A stretch of 64,000 nt of DNA from Salvator merianae (lineage: Eukaryota; Chordata; Lepidosauria; Squamata; Teiidae): contig QVOM02000074.1 of NCBI GenBank assembly GCA_003586115.2, forward strand, positions 4,180,521 to 4,244,520. The letters run 5' to 3'. Of the stretch, positions 10,755 to 22,214 are shown in pieces (within the stretch, counting starts at the first letter, position 1; each line of letters starts with the position of its first letter). The translations under genes and the position numbers were made by a program. The notes beneath the pieces were generated by a model, which worked only from the letters and a program-made list of their open reading frames with translations, had not been told where the DNA came from and did not search any database.

Positions 10755-13315
10755 ATACCTTAAATGATATTGAGGAATGCCTAGGGCAAATGTATGTTAC
10801 CTAAAAATGCTTGCTCAGCTCCATTTATATTCTCCATGTAAACACTATAAAGCAAATATTTCAAAGACACAGTTAAACTGAATCCAGAGTGGTCATCTGA
10901 TTGCAACTAAAGCTGATGGGTATCATACCTTGGTTCCTGCTTTTTTTCCACCCCGTTCATGCACTATCCTCATGTGGGAGAGCTGCAGAGACAGGGGCTT
11001 GATGAAACATAAGGTTAGATTGTACCAAGCTCTCTCTTCACTCCCTGGCGAATCACACAAATAGGAAGTGGAAAAGAAAACACAGCAGTTTGAATTAAGC
11101 ATCCTCGTCCACTTAGCTGATGTCCTCTGACCAAAGAAATATCTGTCAGTCTCATTTGTAAGCAAGCTGTTCCATATATCCTATACCCCTAAGATGCCAG
11201 CTGAATTGCTTTACAGCATGATAGGACTTCCTCCAATGAAAAAGGTAGGCAGATAGGAGAAAATCTCAGAATAAGGACTTTCCATCTGCATGCTAGTGCA
11301 GAATACTGCAAGCTAGCATGGCCCTAGACAGCTAGTCAATGTTATGGGGGCCAAAATAGCCCATGTAGTATAGAAAGGGCCTAAATGGACACATTCTTGA
11401 ACTTTTCTTGGCATGAAATGATTTACCACAACTCTCTCCCTGACAATGAGCTAAAGCTATTCCCTCATTATAGATTTGGATTAATTCAAGAACCATTATC
11501 ATACACTGAATGCAAAAAGAAAATTTATTTTTTAACAAAGTTAAAATGTTAATTGGATAAAAATATAGTTTATAAGAGCTGGACTTGATCTTCATGATTG
11601 CACGAATTATAACACAACATTTAGCAAAGTGCAGAAGGTTATGTCCTACACGTCATATCATAATTCAGATAAAAACTAAATTGCTATTACAAATTAAAAT
11701 ATCTGTGAAATGTGGTAAACAGCACTGGGTATGGTCAAAGACTTCTGAGAAGTTCAAAAGAAATCAGCACTCAACAGCTATCTGAAATTTAAAATCTTAC
11801 TGAGAAGCAAAGTAGAGATCTGCTGGAGCTGAAGAGGAAGCTGCAACTGGCACCACTTACAAACTGCCAGATGCCCAAAGTTGTGGTCAGACTATTCACA
11901 GTGGTCTCACCAAGTGTGACCTAATACCCTTGCCAAGCTTGTTGCTGAGGCTGCCACAGGGCAGCAAGCATATCAGGGCCCTCCAATGGCTTCCAGCCCC
12001 TAAAAGTGTCCTCGCCTTCCATCTTCAACTTTTTAGCAATGAAGCCCTATACCTCAAGCTGTTCCAGCCACACAGAAGATGGCTGTTTGTGGGCTATTGA
12101 AAACATCATGATAGGACCTCCCCCAATGAAAAAGAACAAGGCCACCTTCAGACATCACTTATTTATTTCACAATTTATGGGTTTACCAGTATAAAGCACA
12201 TCCAGAATTATTACACATTGTCTAGACATTAGATTGATACTTAGCATTTTCGCTTTCACTGCAACGCTGGAGTGATGTTACAGCTGCAAGATTTTCTTTT
12301 CTAACCCTCTAGTTTTCCCTTACAGACCAATAGTATCACGTGAAGTATTTTGGGTAGTGACAGGTCACGCCAAACTCTCGCTGTACTCCTTGTGCATTAC
12401 TCCAGAAAGAGCTGAAATTATGAAATAACACGATATTGCACTATGATAGTTAATTTTACTGGAATAACAATAACCCAGTAAATAATCCAGTAATTCTGAG
12501 CTTGCATCAGGAGTACCGTGATCACATCTAGCAAATCAGGTACAAATATTAAATAATTATGGGTTCCTTATTTGAACATTTGTGTTAAGTGTATTTTGCA
12601 GGCCATTTCCTGTTAAGCAGCAAAATTCTTTTTCAGGATTTTGCCTGTTTATGAGAACCTTATGTCACTCAATTAAAAAAACCACCTCCAAATAGTTCAC
12701 AAGAGGAAATTATAAAAACATATAATTAAGCCACAATGCAGTGTAGCAACAGTAGTAAAGTATGGAGATAGGTGTATTCTGCTTACCTGTTCAACATTCT
12801 ATAGCTTCAACGTACTAATTTATCACTAGGCTATTGTTCCTTGGCTTTTTTGCCTCACGCCCCTTATTATTTTTTTCCCTGCAACTGTTGTTGGGGCTTT
12901 CCCAAGCTTACTAGCACCTGTCTCTGCTGGATAATACTGGCTTCAATACTGGATGGACTCAAAATCTCAGCTAACAAATTCACAACTGATATATTTTACG
13001 CTGAAGCTGAACAGCCTCTCTTGCTTATACCCCTATGCGACGTCCAGTAATAATTTAACTTGCATTTGGAGCTCAGTTCAGAAAAGTGGGCATAATAATT
13101 TACTCCATTGGAACTCAATTCAGCAGACTTTCCGGGCACGCAGCAGCAATGACCAAAATTCCACTTCGGTATTTGTGTTTGGGGAACTGTGACACCAGAT
13201 TCCATTCCAAAAGGCATCATTGTGTCTTCATTATCACTTCATGAAAAGAAAGGAGAAGGAGGCTGGTTTTTAATCCCCCAGTCCCCCCTTTGTTGTTTTG
13301 CTTTATTTGGCAAAA
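10755..13315. other. mostly unrecognised sequence
   Basis: No gene motif. A 28-bp sequence beginning CATGATAGGAC at about 11217 recurs with two mismatches at about 12107. A possible diverged MITE of the 28756 type may lie at 11270-11390 (CATCTGCATGCTAGTGCAG). Confidence 0.4.
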
Positions 13316-13319
13316 CTTT

Positions 13320-13840
13320 CCCAAATGAGCCGAGGGAAAGTCAGTCACGTTGCAAATCCACGTGCCAGGAACCTGGCCCGAAGCCCGGAATGTGAAAGTT
13401 AATCAGGCGAGGAACATTAGCAAAGCAACAGATTTGCAAGGGGGGGGGGTGAGAAAACGAGAGCTGGGGGAGGGGAAGTCGGGGCGGGCGAGGGATACAG
13501 TAAGGACAACGCACGGGAGGGATTTGACCGGGTTTTTCCCCCAGCAATTTGCCACTCACAGCTGCAGGATTTGCCTCAGACAGAAAACCAGGGAAGATTT
13601 CCCCAGAGTCCTCTCCCTCCCGATATCAGCTGAGCTGCTGCCCCGCGAAATTTGAAAGAGAGACAAGAAAGAAAGGCGATCGGATTCGGCACCGGCTCGC
13701 AGCAGATCGGAGAGCTGAGCTGCTCCGTTCCACTGACCCAGCTGCAAGAAGGGTTTTGTAGTCACCGAAGCAGCGTTTCTTTACATGTAAGTGCTCTGCT
13801 GCCCTTTGCAAGTGACGGCAGCTTCCAATTGCGGCCTCGG
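13320..13840 (+). promoter_or_regulatory. CpG-island-like region, candidate promoter of the p21-like gene
   Basis: This is the most CpG-dense non-repetitive stretch of the window, with roughly 30 CpGs in 500 bp. It includes a GGGGCGGGCG Sp1-type box near 13483. It ends with a strong plus-strand splice donor, CAT|GTAAGTGC, at 13787. There is no clear TATA box, and the short open frames here look incidental. Human CDKN1A also has a non-coding first exon, which makes this a natural candidate for the CDK-inhibitor gene at 24.9 kb. The distance (about 11 kb) and lack of transcript data keep this an inference. Confidence 0.5.
13600..13786 (+). other. Putative non-coding exon 1 (donor at 13787)
   Basis: The 3' boundary is set by the GTAAGT donor at 13787-13792. 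The 5' boundary is a placeholder, because the transcription start cannot be read from sequence. If used, it would join to the acceptor at 24858-24859 (TTCATTTTAG) just ahead of the coding exon, giving an intron of about 11 kb. Confidence 0.35.
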
Positions 13841-13867
13841 GAGTAGCAGCCATTGCATTCCAGGACT

Positions 13868-14055
13868 CTTGGAGCCATCTGCACCTAAAGTTTAATTCAG
13901 CTTCAGTCCACATCAGCAAAGTGACTAGTCAGTTTCTTTCCGCATTATCTAACCCAAAGGTGGATTTTCTGAGTTAAATAATGCCAGCTTGTTGTTTTGT
14001 TGATGTATTCTCTCGATCTGAAAGTGGAAGCTGGATTAAAACTTAGATCCTTGGG
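13868..14055. mobile_element. Decayed MITE of the 21991-22213 family
   Basis: The ends 'CACCTAAAGTTTAATTCAGC' and 'AAGCTGGATTAAAACTTAG' are inverted repeats. The interior 'CATCAGCAAAGTGAC' also occurs in the element at 21991-22213 and in the outer element of the 27-kb nest. It sits about 80 bp downstream of the putative exon 1 donor. Confidence 0.65.
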
Positions 14056-14059
14056 TTCA

Positions 14060-16340
14060 GTCCCTTGTTTCTTTAGCCAGACAGACATTCCGTCAGTTGC
14101 GGAGCGGGGTGGGGTGGGGGCTGTCTTCTTACGACCAGGTGCGCCCAGGAATTGCAGCCTTGGTTTGACGAACAGTCCTAAGGGCTTGTGGATGTATCTC
14201 TTATTTCTCTGGCTACGGTTATTGGAGACTGCATTTGGACGGCTTTGAAGGAGTTTGTTATATTTATACCACTTGGGAGGAGAGATTTTATATTGTTTTG
14301 GGAACTGCTGTGGAAAAATCGACTGATAACTTCTCAGGTAAAAAATACAGACGAAGGATAAACATGTTATAGGATGCTATAGGAGATTGTTCAAGTGACT
14401 GTAGATGCAGTAAGTCACGATCACTAACGGTAATAGCTCAGGCGACTATGTCTGCTGGGTTTTATCCGCAGCAGAAGTTGATGCACCTTCTGGGTTTTCA
14501 GGTTAGGAGTCGGCTGGCTGCGTCTCGCAGATGCCCTTGAACTTAAGTGTAATCTAATGCTTGGCTGAAGGACAAGACGAAGCATTTCAAAGCCATGCAA
14601 AGTGGTAGGTACCACGACAGTGAATTTAATTTGCAAATACATATACTAGTTTGGGAGGAAGTTACACTTGAAGTTAGGATCCTTAATTCCATGCCAGTAT
14701 ATAATACAAACGGGGTTCAGTTTCAAGAATCTCCTGATCTAGTCCTCTCAGCAGAATAAAATTCTGAGCTGGATCGCCTGCTTCCTCGGATCTTGTATAG
14801 CATCTCACTCATTGTATGTAGATTAATGTCCACTAAGTTCGCGACTGTGACGTATTTTTGACTGCAAATATCAAGGTCTTCTTTAGATTCAAACCGGATT
14901 GGGAATCTCATCTGGGGGATCTATTTCAAAGTAGCGCTGCATAAGATCAGTGTAGGCGACAATTAAAAAAAATTAAATAAGCTTAATGCCTTCTAAATGC
15001 GATGAATCCGTTTGCAAGGTGAAAAGTAGGAAAGCTAAATTGTATGCACAAACTTTATTGTATTGTTTAAAAAGGCATCAGTTTATCCTAGAGATGTAAG
15101 CTGTTTGCCTATTACTCTGTTCAAATGTTTGACTAGTAATACTCTTAATATTGGAAACGGCGGGTTTCACTGAGAAAGCAAAGCTTGGCGGGCCAAAGTC
15201 CGCCAGGACTTGTTTACAGTTGCTGCTTGCTGCACTAAGAGCGTTTTTTCAACAGCAGGCCACGCCTACTAAGCTGCCTACGTGCCATCCCCAGACCCGG
15301 GCGAAAGTGACGCGTTAGGATGAAACACGAAACTCTTGGACTGGCGGATGGAGTCGAATTAGTAGTACGTCTGTTTTATCATGCAGCAAGCTTTGCGAAA
15401 TTAGTAGGAAATTAGACAAACGGAGTGCTTTCAGCGTTTAACTCACCATTTAGCAAGGCTCGCGCCGCTACATGTTCCACATGCTTTTTGTAAAGTTTAC
15501 TCAAATCTGTTTCATTTAACAAAAGTTCCAGCTACTATTAGATTGACGGAATTGCTCTTTATTAGCAAATTAAAAAATAAACTACTGGATATTTATTGCC
15601 ACTTCCCCCCCCGCCCCCATTTTATGTAGCAAAGCTATCTGACAATTAAGTCAAGTACATGCACAGAATCCTGGTGAAAGATAAAAGTACAGTCTACCGA
15701 TCTAAAGGTTCGGTGGAACGAATCCCTTTAAAAAGACTTAGCTTGCATATTAAAAATATTGATAGTCGGGTGCCATTATACAGATCCTGGGGTGCAATTG
15801 CATGTTAAGCCACGTGCAAAAAAATACTGGAAAGAGTATGGAAGGGTACTTAAAAAAAAAAAAAAATGGAAAGCAACTGTCAAAGATGGAAAACACCAGT
15901 GTGACCAAGATCAGCTAACAAGCTTCACACTGTCAAGTTCAAATTTACACCTGAATTACTCCAATCTGAACAATACTTGACACCTTAACTGCTCTTTGAG
16001 TCTTACAGTTAGCCTATAGAAGATATCTATGAGCAGCATCCCTTTTTGTTTGTGAAGGGCTGAAGCACCACTGAGCTGTGGGCATGGACAAGATTTGAAT
16101 GTGGGAATCTTGCATCAACTCTTTGTGCAATCCTGTACTTGCTTACTGGGAGTAAGTTCCACTGAAGCTTAAGCAATTGGCCTCTGAATAAAAATATTTT
16201 AAGTCTGTTATCACTACTTTTGTCTAATTACTGTATCACTTTGTTTGAAATCAATATTCTGGTTTATTCCTTATTTTCAACAGGTAGAAGTTTTAATCTT
16301 TATGCTTATATTGGTATAGATTGGATTGTTGTTAAAACCA
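14060..16340. other. Putative intron 1 sequence, no recognised feature
   Basis: CpG content stays above the window average to about 15.5 kb, but I see no coding exon. A run of about 17 A lies near 15850. Nothing else can be supported. Confidence 0.4.
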
Positions 16341-16345
16341 AGATA

Positions 16346-16742
16346 GGGGGTGTTCTCACACTTACAGTGTTAGCACAGATTAATTATTCTGTTCTAATGT
16401 GCTAATTGACCACACAGTGCGAACGCTGCCTGCACTGTGTGGCCCTAGTACATTACCTGAACCAGGCTACTGGAATTCGCAGTGTGAATGCTGGTAACCT
16501 TGCCTAATCCTGACCATGGCAGTGGCCAGGAAGTGTCTGGCTTCCATGGCAACCAGCAAGGCCACGCAGCGTGCAGGTGCAATCAACTCCTGGTTAGGCT
16601 GTGGAGCAATTTGTGCTCCACAGCTAGTTGCGATTGGGAGCAGCATTATGCTGCTCCTGGCTGCAAGAGCGTCTGCAAAGTGCAGGTGCCGTTTGCTAGG
16701 AAGCATCCTTGATGCTTGTTGGCACCAAGTGCAAAAAGGCCC
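16346..16742. mobile_element. MITE family A, copy 1
   Basis: It starts GGGGGTGTTCTCACACTT and ends AAGTGCAAAAAGGCC, as imperfect inverted termini. Internal palindromes include GTGGAGCA..TGTGCTCCAC and GGGAGCAGC..GCTGCTCC. The same blocks occur at 28207, 31092, 52029 and 62525. Non-autonomous, Harbinger-like by its termini. Confidence 0.65.
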
Positions 16743-17045
16743 AGGAAGTCTGGAATTGGCCACCCTGGATGTAAATTGTGACATTTCAAGATTAGAGCTT
16801 TGTTTTTGTCATGCAAGGCCTGTCTGAAGTTCAGTTTTAAGTTAATTTGTATATGAGTCAGTGTACTTATTTTGGAGCATCACAGTCACTGACTGGAATT
16901 TCCAGCAGGGTGTTTTTTCACAGCCAAGGCCTAGTCATGGAAGCCTCACTGGAGTGGTAACCTCTTGACTACCATGGGCACTTTTGAAGGAAGGTGAGAA
17001 AAAACATGCAAAAAAACAATGCAGTCATTGCTGTAGATATTGGTC

Positions 17046-17118
17046 CTTTCTGCACTGGGCCTTATTCTGGATTATATCCCAGAATAGGAGCCTGCCGTCC
17101 ACATGCTAGTGGAGTATA
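17046..17118. mobile_element. Half of a 28756-type MITE
   Basis: CCTTTCTGCACTGGGCCTTA and the following 'GATTATATCCCAGAATAGG' match one arm of the 180-bp palindromic MITE at 28756-28935. The other arm is missing, and a CR1 tail begins directly after. Confidence 0.6.
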
Positions 17119-17123
17119 ATTTT

Positions 17124-17463
17124 AAGGAACATAAGAGGAGCCTTGCTGGATCAGGCCATGACCCATCTAGTCCAGCATTCTGCTTTAGACAATGGCCCAC
17201 CAATTGCTAGTGGGTAATCTCCAACAGAATAAAAGGCAAAACTTTCACCTGCTCTTGACTCCCCGCAAATGGTTTTACAGACACCCTGCCTGTCTTTCCA
17301 ACCTGGAGGCAGTACCTAGGCATCCATTCTAGTAGCCATTGATACACCTGACCTCCATGAATCTGTCCAATCCTTTCTTAAAGCTATCTAGGCTGATTGC
17401 TCTCACCACTTCTTCTGGTAATAAATTCCATAGACCAATGACTCTCCGGGTGAAAGGTAAATT
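17124..17463 (-). mobile_element. CR1-type LINE 3' end
   Basis: Antisense of the tail seen in sense orientation at 44760-44900. Shared blocks are the 'TCTTGACTCCCCGCAAATG' and 'CCAACCTGGAGGCAGTACC' segments and the C-terminal 'CATGAATCTGTCCAATCC' codons. The 3' terminus is AAGGAACATAAGAGGAGCC in antisense. It abuts the decayed L1-like LINE upstream. Confidence 0.75.
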
Positions 17464-18690
17464 TTATGCTGCTGCCTTGCTTACTAAGAGCTTTGGCCAT
17501 TCTTCCATGGTTAAATTTGTGTTTAGGTCAGTGTCCCCTTTGGATTTCAAAAGTGAAAGTTGGTGAGTGTCTACATTGCACAATATTTTGTAAGTCATGG
17601 AGACTAGAACTTTTTGAATAGTTTGTGGGATACAAAGCTGGCTCTCAAAATCACTTTGTGGGGACAATTCATAGCTTCTAGAAAGTCTGCTGATCATAAA
17701 CTTGCTAGTAGAGCTTGTTTATGAAACCAGTAATCATATTCTGTTTGTAATATTGATTCCCAAACAGTAGTTGGGAGTAAAATACCATCTGCAGAATAAA
17801 TCTTTTTAACCATTTAGCAACCAGCTTTTTTAAACATATCCCAAGCTTCTTTAGAAAACATAGTTTTAAGATTAGGAAGATATTTCAGGGGTTTATCTCT
17901 CCAGTGTGACCAAGATTGAAGGGTGGTTTGCAAGAATGGATTTTGGATCTTCATTTTAGCTGGAATAGCGGGAGAATGTAAAGTATTGAATGTATTATCT
18001 TTGTACAGTAATTCAGCCAATTCTTGTTTTACCCACCACAAGCAGGTTGGGTCTTGAAAGAGAAAGAGAGATATAATTTGAAATGCATGATAATTGAATA
18101 AGTTGGTAACTCCCCACCCTCCACCTTCCTTGGTCCTGTTCAGATGTATTAAATTATTACTGGCTAGGAAGCTTGAAAGGAGGGATATAGAATTAGTCAT
18201 TTTACATTTACCTAGGGATTTATGGTCCCAGTTATTATCCAGGATGGCGTTTAGGTCTCCCCACCTATGACAGCATCTATGGCAAAATTTTGCAGATCTT
18301 CAAAGGTGCTAGAGAAAAATTGGGATTGATGAGAATTTGGCAAGTAAAGGGAAGCCAGTGTTAATTTAGAGGTGTTATGCGTACAGTTCAAAAAAATAAA
18401 TCTGCCATTATCCTTTTTAATTTCATGGAGTGGGAATGCAGTCTGAATTATGATGGCCACACCTTGAGATTTGGATGTACTTGAGGCAAGATATTCTTGC
18501 TTTAGGAGAGGATGTGGGGGGTGGTGGAAATTATTCAAGTGATGTGTTTCCTGAAGAAGGAGAATTGGCCTTTCTCTTTTAAGAAAAAATATTACTTTCT
18601 ACTTTTTTCAATTACATTGTTAATCCCTTTTACATTTAGGGAAAGTATTTTGAGGATGGACATTCTATGCAGTAATAGGAGCAATGATAG
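17464..18690 (-). pseudogene. L1-like LINE ORF2 remnant with reverse transcriptase deleted
   Basis: Read on the minus strand, a decayed apurinic-type endonuclease opens at about 18690 with 'ILSLNVKGINN', the usual L1 endonuclease start. It continues through a GVAIIIQTAFPLHEIKKDNGR-type segment (18251-18538). The sequence then jumps to the post-RT region with 'GGGWGVTNLFNYHAFQIISL' (17814-18200). It ends with a 'TYKILCNVDTHQ..LKSKGDTDL' C-terminal block (17464-17697). The whole RT core is missing, so this is an internally deleted, inactive element. It differs in sequence from the L1 at 35-40.7 kb and may be a distinct L1/Tx1-like family. Confidence 0.65.
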
Positions 18691-19084
18691 CTCCTGAGCA
18701 GTTGAGAATTTTTGACAAATCAAAAAGGAAGGAGGCTTCTAGATCACATAATAGATGACTGATAGAACTGTTGGCCAACTAGGCCAGACAAAACAACAAA
18801 AAAAGAAAACAACACTAGTAACCTCAACCCTGCTCCCCACCCTAAATTACCCTTCAACTCAAACACCCTTGGCTGAGAAGGAGCCCCCTGGAAAACCATG
18901 GAGGATCCGCAGTATATAGGATTGCATACCAGCCTCATAATGGGAGGAAACAGCAGTTATACAACAATTTTACAAACTATTTCAGATACGGTGATCAATT
19001 TCACCTTTAAAGGTAGGTAAGTAAAACATAACTCACGTAGGGCTAAAATGTAGGGAAACCTTGATCTAACTGGATATATTTATA

Positions 19085-19860
19085 GAAACTTAAAATTTTT
19101 CCAGTCTGTGATTAATTACAGGAAAAACTCATAAAACCAATGATATAAGAGAGATAGTTGATTAACTAAAATATTTCCTCTGAGAGAAAAAAACACAACT
19201 ATTTACTGAGAGATTTCTACTTTGCATTAAACTATAGATATAGAACAGTCTAAACAAAAGGGATTGCAGTAAAAATTCCAGTGCATTAGTTAAAGGTAAA
19301 TTATCATAGCACCATTTTCAATATAAGCATATTAAAATTTTCCACTCGGGGACTGATTATAGGAAAAACTCGTAGAACCAATAGTATGAGACAATTAATT
19401 AACTGAAAGATTTCCTCTGTAGGTTAAATATCAAATGGAGCAAAAAAGTAGTAGGGAAAAAGAAAGAAAAGGAGGGAAAAAACAGCTGTTTAACTAAGAG
19501 ATTTCCACTTGTGTTAAACTTTAGATATAAAATAGTTGAAACTTAATTAATTATAGTAGTAATCCCAGTAACGTTAATTAAAGATAAGTAATAACTGCTT
19601 CATAAATATATGACTGAAATAACAATTCAATACTACTTGGCTAAGGGCTGCTCTAACTAAAATATTTCCACTTTAGGTAGATTTAGATCACATAAAAGAA
19701 AATAGTCTTTTTGTTAATAATCAAAGAAAAATCCTATTTGGGTTAATAAATGCTACATAAGAAAAGTGTCATTATTTTTGATAATAACTTAAAGATTTCC
19801 ACTTTGGGTAAGTATAACTGATGAGAAAATTAACTTAAGGCATTCATTGATCTTTGGTAA
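19085..19860. repeat. Diverged ~250-bp tandem repeat within the LINE
   Basis: Blocks 'GATTAATTACAGGAAAAACTC' (about 19110) and 'GACTGATTATAGGAAAAACTC' (about 19350) start two clearly related units. Each contains AATATTTCCTCTG-like and GAGATTTC.ACTTTG-like segments, followed by TAAACT.TAGATATA. A third, weaker unit runs to about 19850. The array lies between the remnants of ORF1 and ORF2 of the L1-like element, so it may be element-internal. Confidence 0.6.
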
Positions 19861-20216
19861 ATAAGAACGGGATGGTATTATTTGCTTGTTATCTCCACCT
19901 GGATTTTTGATCATTTTGGGAACCGACATGTAATTCAGGTACAGATACTGCATTCATGGAGCCGTCAGAAGAAGTAGCTGGAGCAGAAGAAGCTAGCTCA
20001 TGTAACAGATTATCTGCTTCAGCTGTTGTTGATGCTTTGTAGGTTTTACCATTATGGTTTACTACAACGACACATGGGAAGGTCTATCTGAAACAGATGC
20101 TGGCAGCATAGAAGGCTCCTGTAAGATAGGTGAACTGTTGATGCCTTTTGATGTGGGGATGGAGCTTTTGCTTTTACATTACATTTTTCAAAAACAATTG
20201 TATCATGAGCTTGAGC

Positions 20217-20780
20217 TAGGGGTGTGCACGAAGTTTCGTGCCACTCGAATTTTCGTCGAATTTCGTGATTTCATTCCCTTCGCATCGAATGCGAAGGGCA
20301 ACAAAGATCACGAAATTCGAATTGCGAAGGTCCCTCAATTTTCGATGCATTTCGGGACCTTCGCAATTTGCCGCTGTCTCATCCCCCTAGGCTGTCAGCG
20401 TGCATACTGACAGTCTAGGGGAAATGAGAGACAGCGAGTGGGAGAGGAGGGAAATCAACGAAAGGAAGGGAATCCCTTCCTTTCGTTGATTTCCCTCCTC
20501 TCCCGCTGGCTGCCTCATTTACCCTACTCTGTCAGTTGCACGCGCACACTGACAGACTGGGGGGGGAATGAGAGAGAGGCAAGCGCCATCGGAAACAGAG
20601 AAATCAAGGCGAAGGATCTTTCCTTCGCCTTGATTTCTCTGCTTCTGGTCGCAGCGAAAATCTTTGCCGCGAAGACGAAGGGCTTCATTTTCGCACATAT
20701 TTTTTCGTGCGAAAACGAAGCCCCGTAGCTTCGCAGGAATGCGACGCGGAAGGGGAAAAGTGCCTTCGTGCACACCCCTA
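20217..20780. mobile_element. hAT-type foldback element, 564 bp, 8-bp target duplication
   Basis: The ends TAGGGGTGTGCACGAAG and CTTCGTGCACACCCCTA are perfect 17-bp inverted repeats. They are flanked by a perfect 8-bp duplication GCTTGAGC (20209-20216 and 20781-20788), which is diagnostic of hAT insertion. The interior is a series of palindromes: a 32-bp-arm perfect hairpin with a 1-base loop centred near 20474, a 21-bp-arm hairpin centred near 20618, and a 14-bp one near 20405. CpG content is high. There is no transposase. Open frames here are artefacts of the palindromes. It lies inside ORF1 of a decayed LINE. Confidence 0.92.
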
Positions 20781-20788
20781 GCTTGAGC

Positions 20789-21452
20789 CTCTTTAGTTGA
20801 CTGAGGGCCAAGGGAACGGTGGGCACCTGCAATATCAATTTCTTTGATGTCTAGAATAGATATAATTTCCAAAAACCAACTAATGAGAAATTGAATCATA
20901 TTGGGTTTGTTCATGGACCCTGTGCAGCCCTGTGTTAATTCTGCGTTGTCAGCTCTCCACTTCTGTCAGTTGCTCAGTAAGTTGTGTGTCTTCAGCTTGC
21001 AGTGTTTTAATATTATTAGAATTTGCATTAGCAGTATCTGAAGGAGCAGGTGCAGAGACCTGACTATTTTTGTTCTTGTTTAAAGGTGTTAACTATTTCT
21101 TTAAGACCGGAGTCTTCAGAGTGAACAGCAATGATTCTTTGAGGTCTAATAGCACAGAAACTCTCAAATGCTCTAATTTTTTGTCTAGGAGCGCTGGGGG
21201 AGAATCTGCTCCATGAGGAGGTGAAGCTACTGCCCGATTAAGGTTAGGATCAACATTTTTGGCAGCTGCCATTTTTACAAGACTCTTCCTGCCCTGAGGG
21301 GGCATGGGCTCTCTTGCTACTGTTTCTATTGTTTTTATCCATTTTGGATGGCTTAATTTGGGTCCAAAGGGGGCAGTATGTGTTCCCTTAGCTATAATTA
21401 CGGGTTGAAGATAACTTACCCAGCGTGGTTTGTGTATTTTGCCAAAAAACAA
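20789..21452 (-). pseudogene. L1-like LINE ORF1 remnant
   Basis: The minus-strand peptide at 20820-20914 includes 'FLEIISILDIKEIDIAGAHR' followed by SLGPQ. This is the region of L1 ORF1 proteins that normally reads 'IDIERAHRSLGP'. The upstream frame at 21093-21452 looks like a basic ORF1 N-terminus and is followed by a short coiled-coil-like stretch. The hAT element at 20217-20780 separates it from its downstream remainder. Paired with the ORF2 remnant at 17464-18690. Confidence 0.55.
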
Positions 21453-21990
21453 TCACCCCCATAATCTGGAGCTTTGCACGGACCTTAATTTCAGGTCATT
21501 CGGCATGCACTCTCGTCCCATCGGTCAGCTTCTTAACAGCATCTCCAAAGCTCTGTTCCTTGGCATCCTCATAGGTTCGGTATACTTCAGCATTGTTATC
21601 TCAGCACTGGAACATCTGAAGGGTGTTGCCTGATCCCAACTTCATAAACTTTTTAGCATCAGATGATATTTTCTGTTTTCTTACGTGTTTCAGACTATAG
21701 TTTCTGTTTAGCCTTTTATTCCCATTTTTTTTTAAGGTTTGTGAATTACATTTTTGCATACTTATTAGTTCTGTTGCATTTATACATTAGGTTAAGAGTT
21801 TAAAAATTTATCTGCTGAAAAATTGCATTGTTATCCGTGAGGTAAAGTATGGAAATAAATGTCCGTGGAAGCACACATTGCAGTGCAATCCCTATGCATG
21901 TCTACATGTAACTGAGCCTTGCTGTAGTCAGTGGGCTAAAGTGCAAGGAGTCTGTTTTTAGATCTGTTGAATCTTGTAGGATTTCTTTTT

Positions 21991-22213
21991 GCCTGCATTT
22001 ATACCTAAATTTTAATCCAGCTTCAGTCTACTTTCAGAGTGAGAGAACACATCAGCAAAGTGACAAGCTGCTTGCTTTTGGCTTGATCTAACTCAGAAAA
22101 TCCACCCTTGAGTTAGATGATGGAGAAAGAAAACAACTAATAGCTTTTCTGATGGATTTGTTCACTCTGAAGGTGGACTGAAGCTGGATTAAAACTTAGG
22201 TGTGAATGCAGCC
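21991..22213. mobile_element. 223-bp MITE, 3-bp TTT target repeats
   Basis: The inverted termini GCCTGCATTTATACC and GGTGTGAATGCAGCC extend inward for about 50 bp through TTTTAATCCAGCTTCAGT and the CAGAGTGA block. Both flanks are TTT. The middle carries CATCAGCAAAGTGAC. The same family is found at 13868-14055 and as the outer shell at 26960-28070. Non-autonomous. Confidence 0.8.
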
Positions 22214-22214
22214 T

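Noticed and set aside
20054..20914. Overlapping frames on both strands over the foldback element
   Set aside because: Produced by palindromes of the hAT element. Only the 20820-20914 minus-strand part has LINE ORF1 character.
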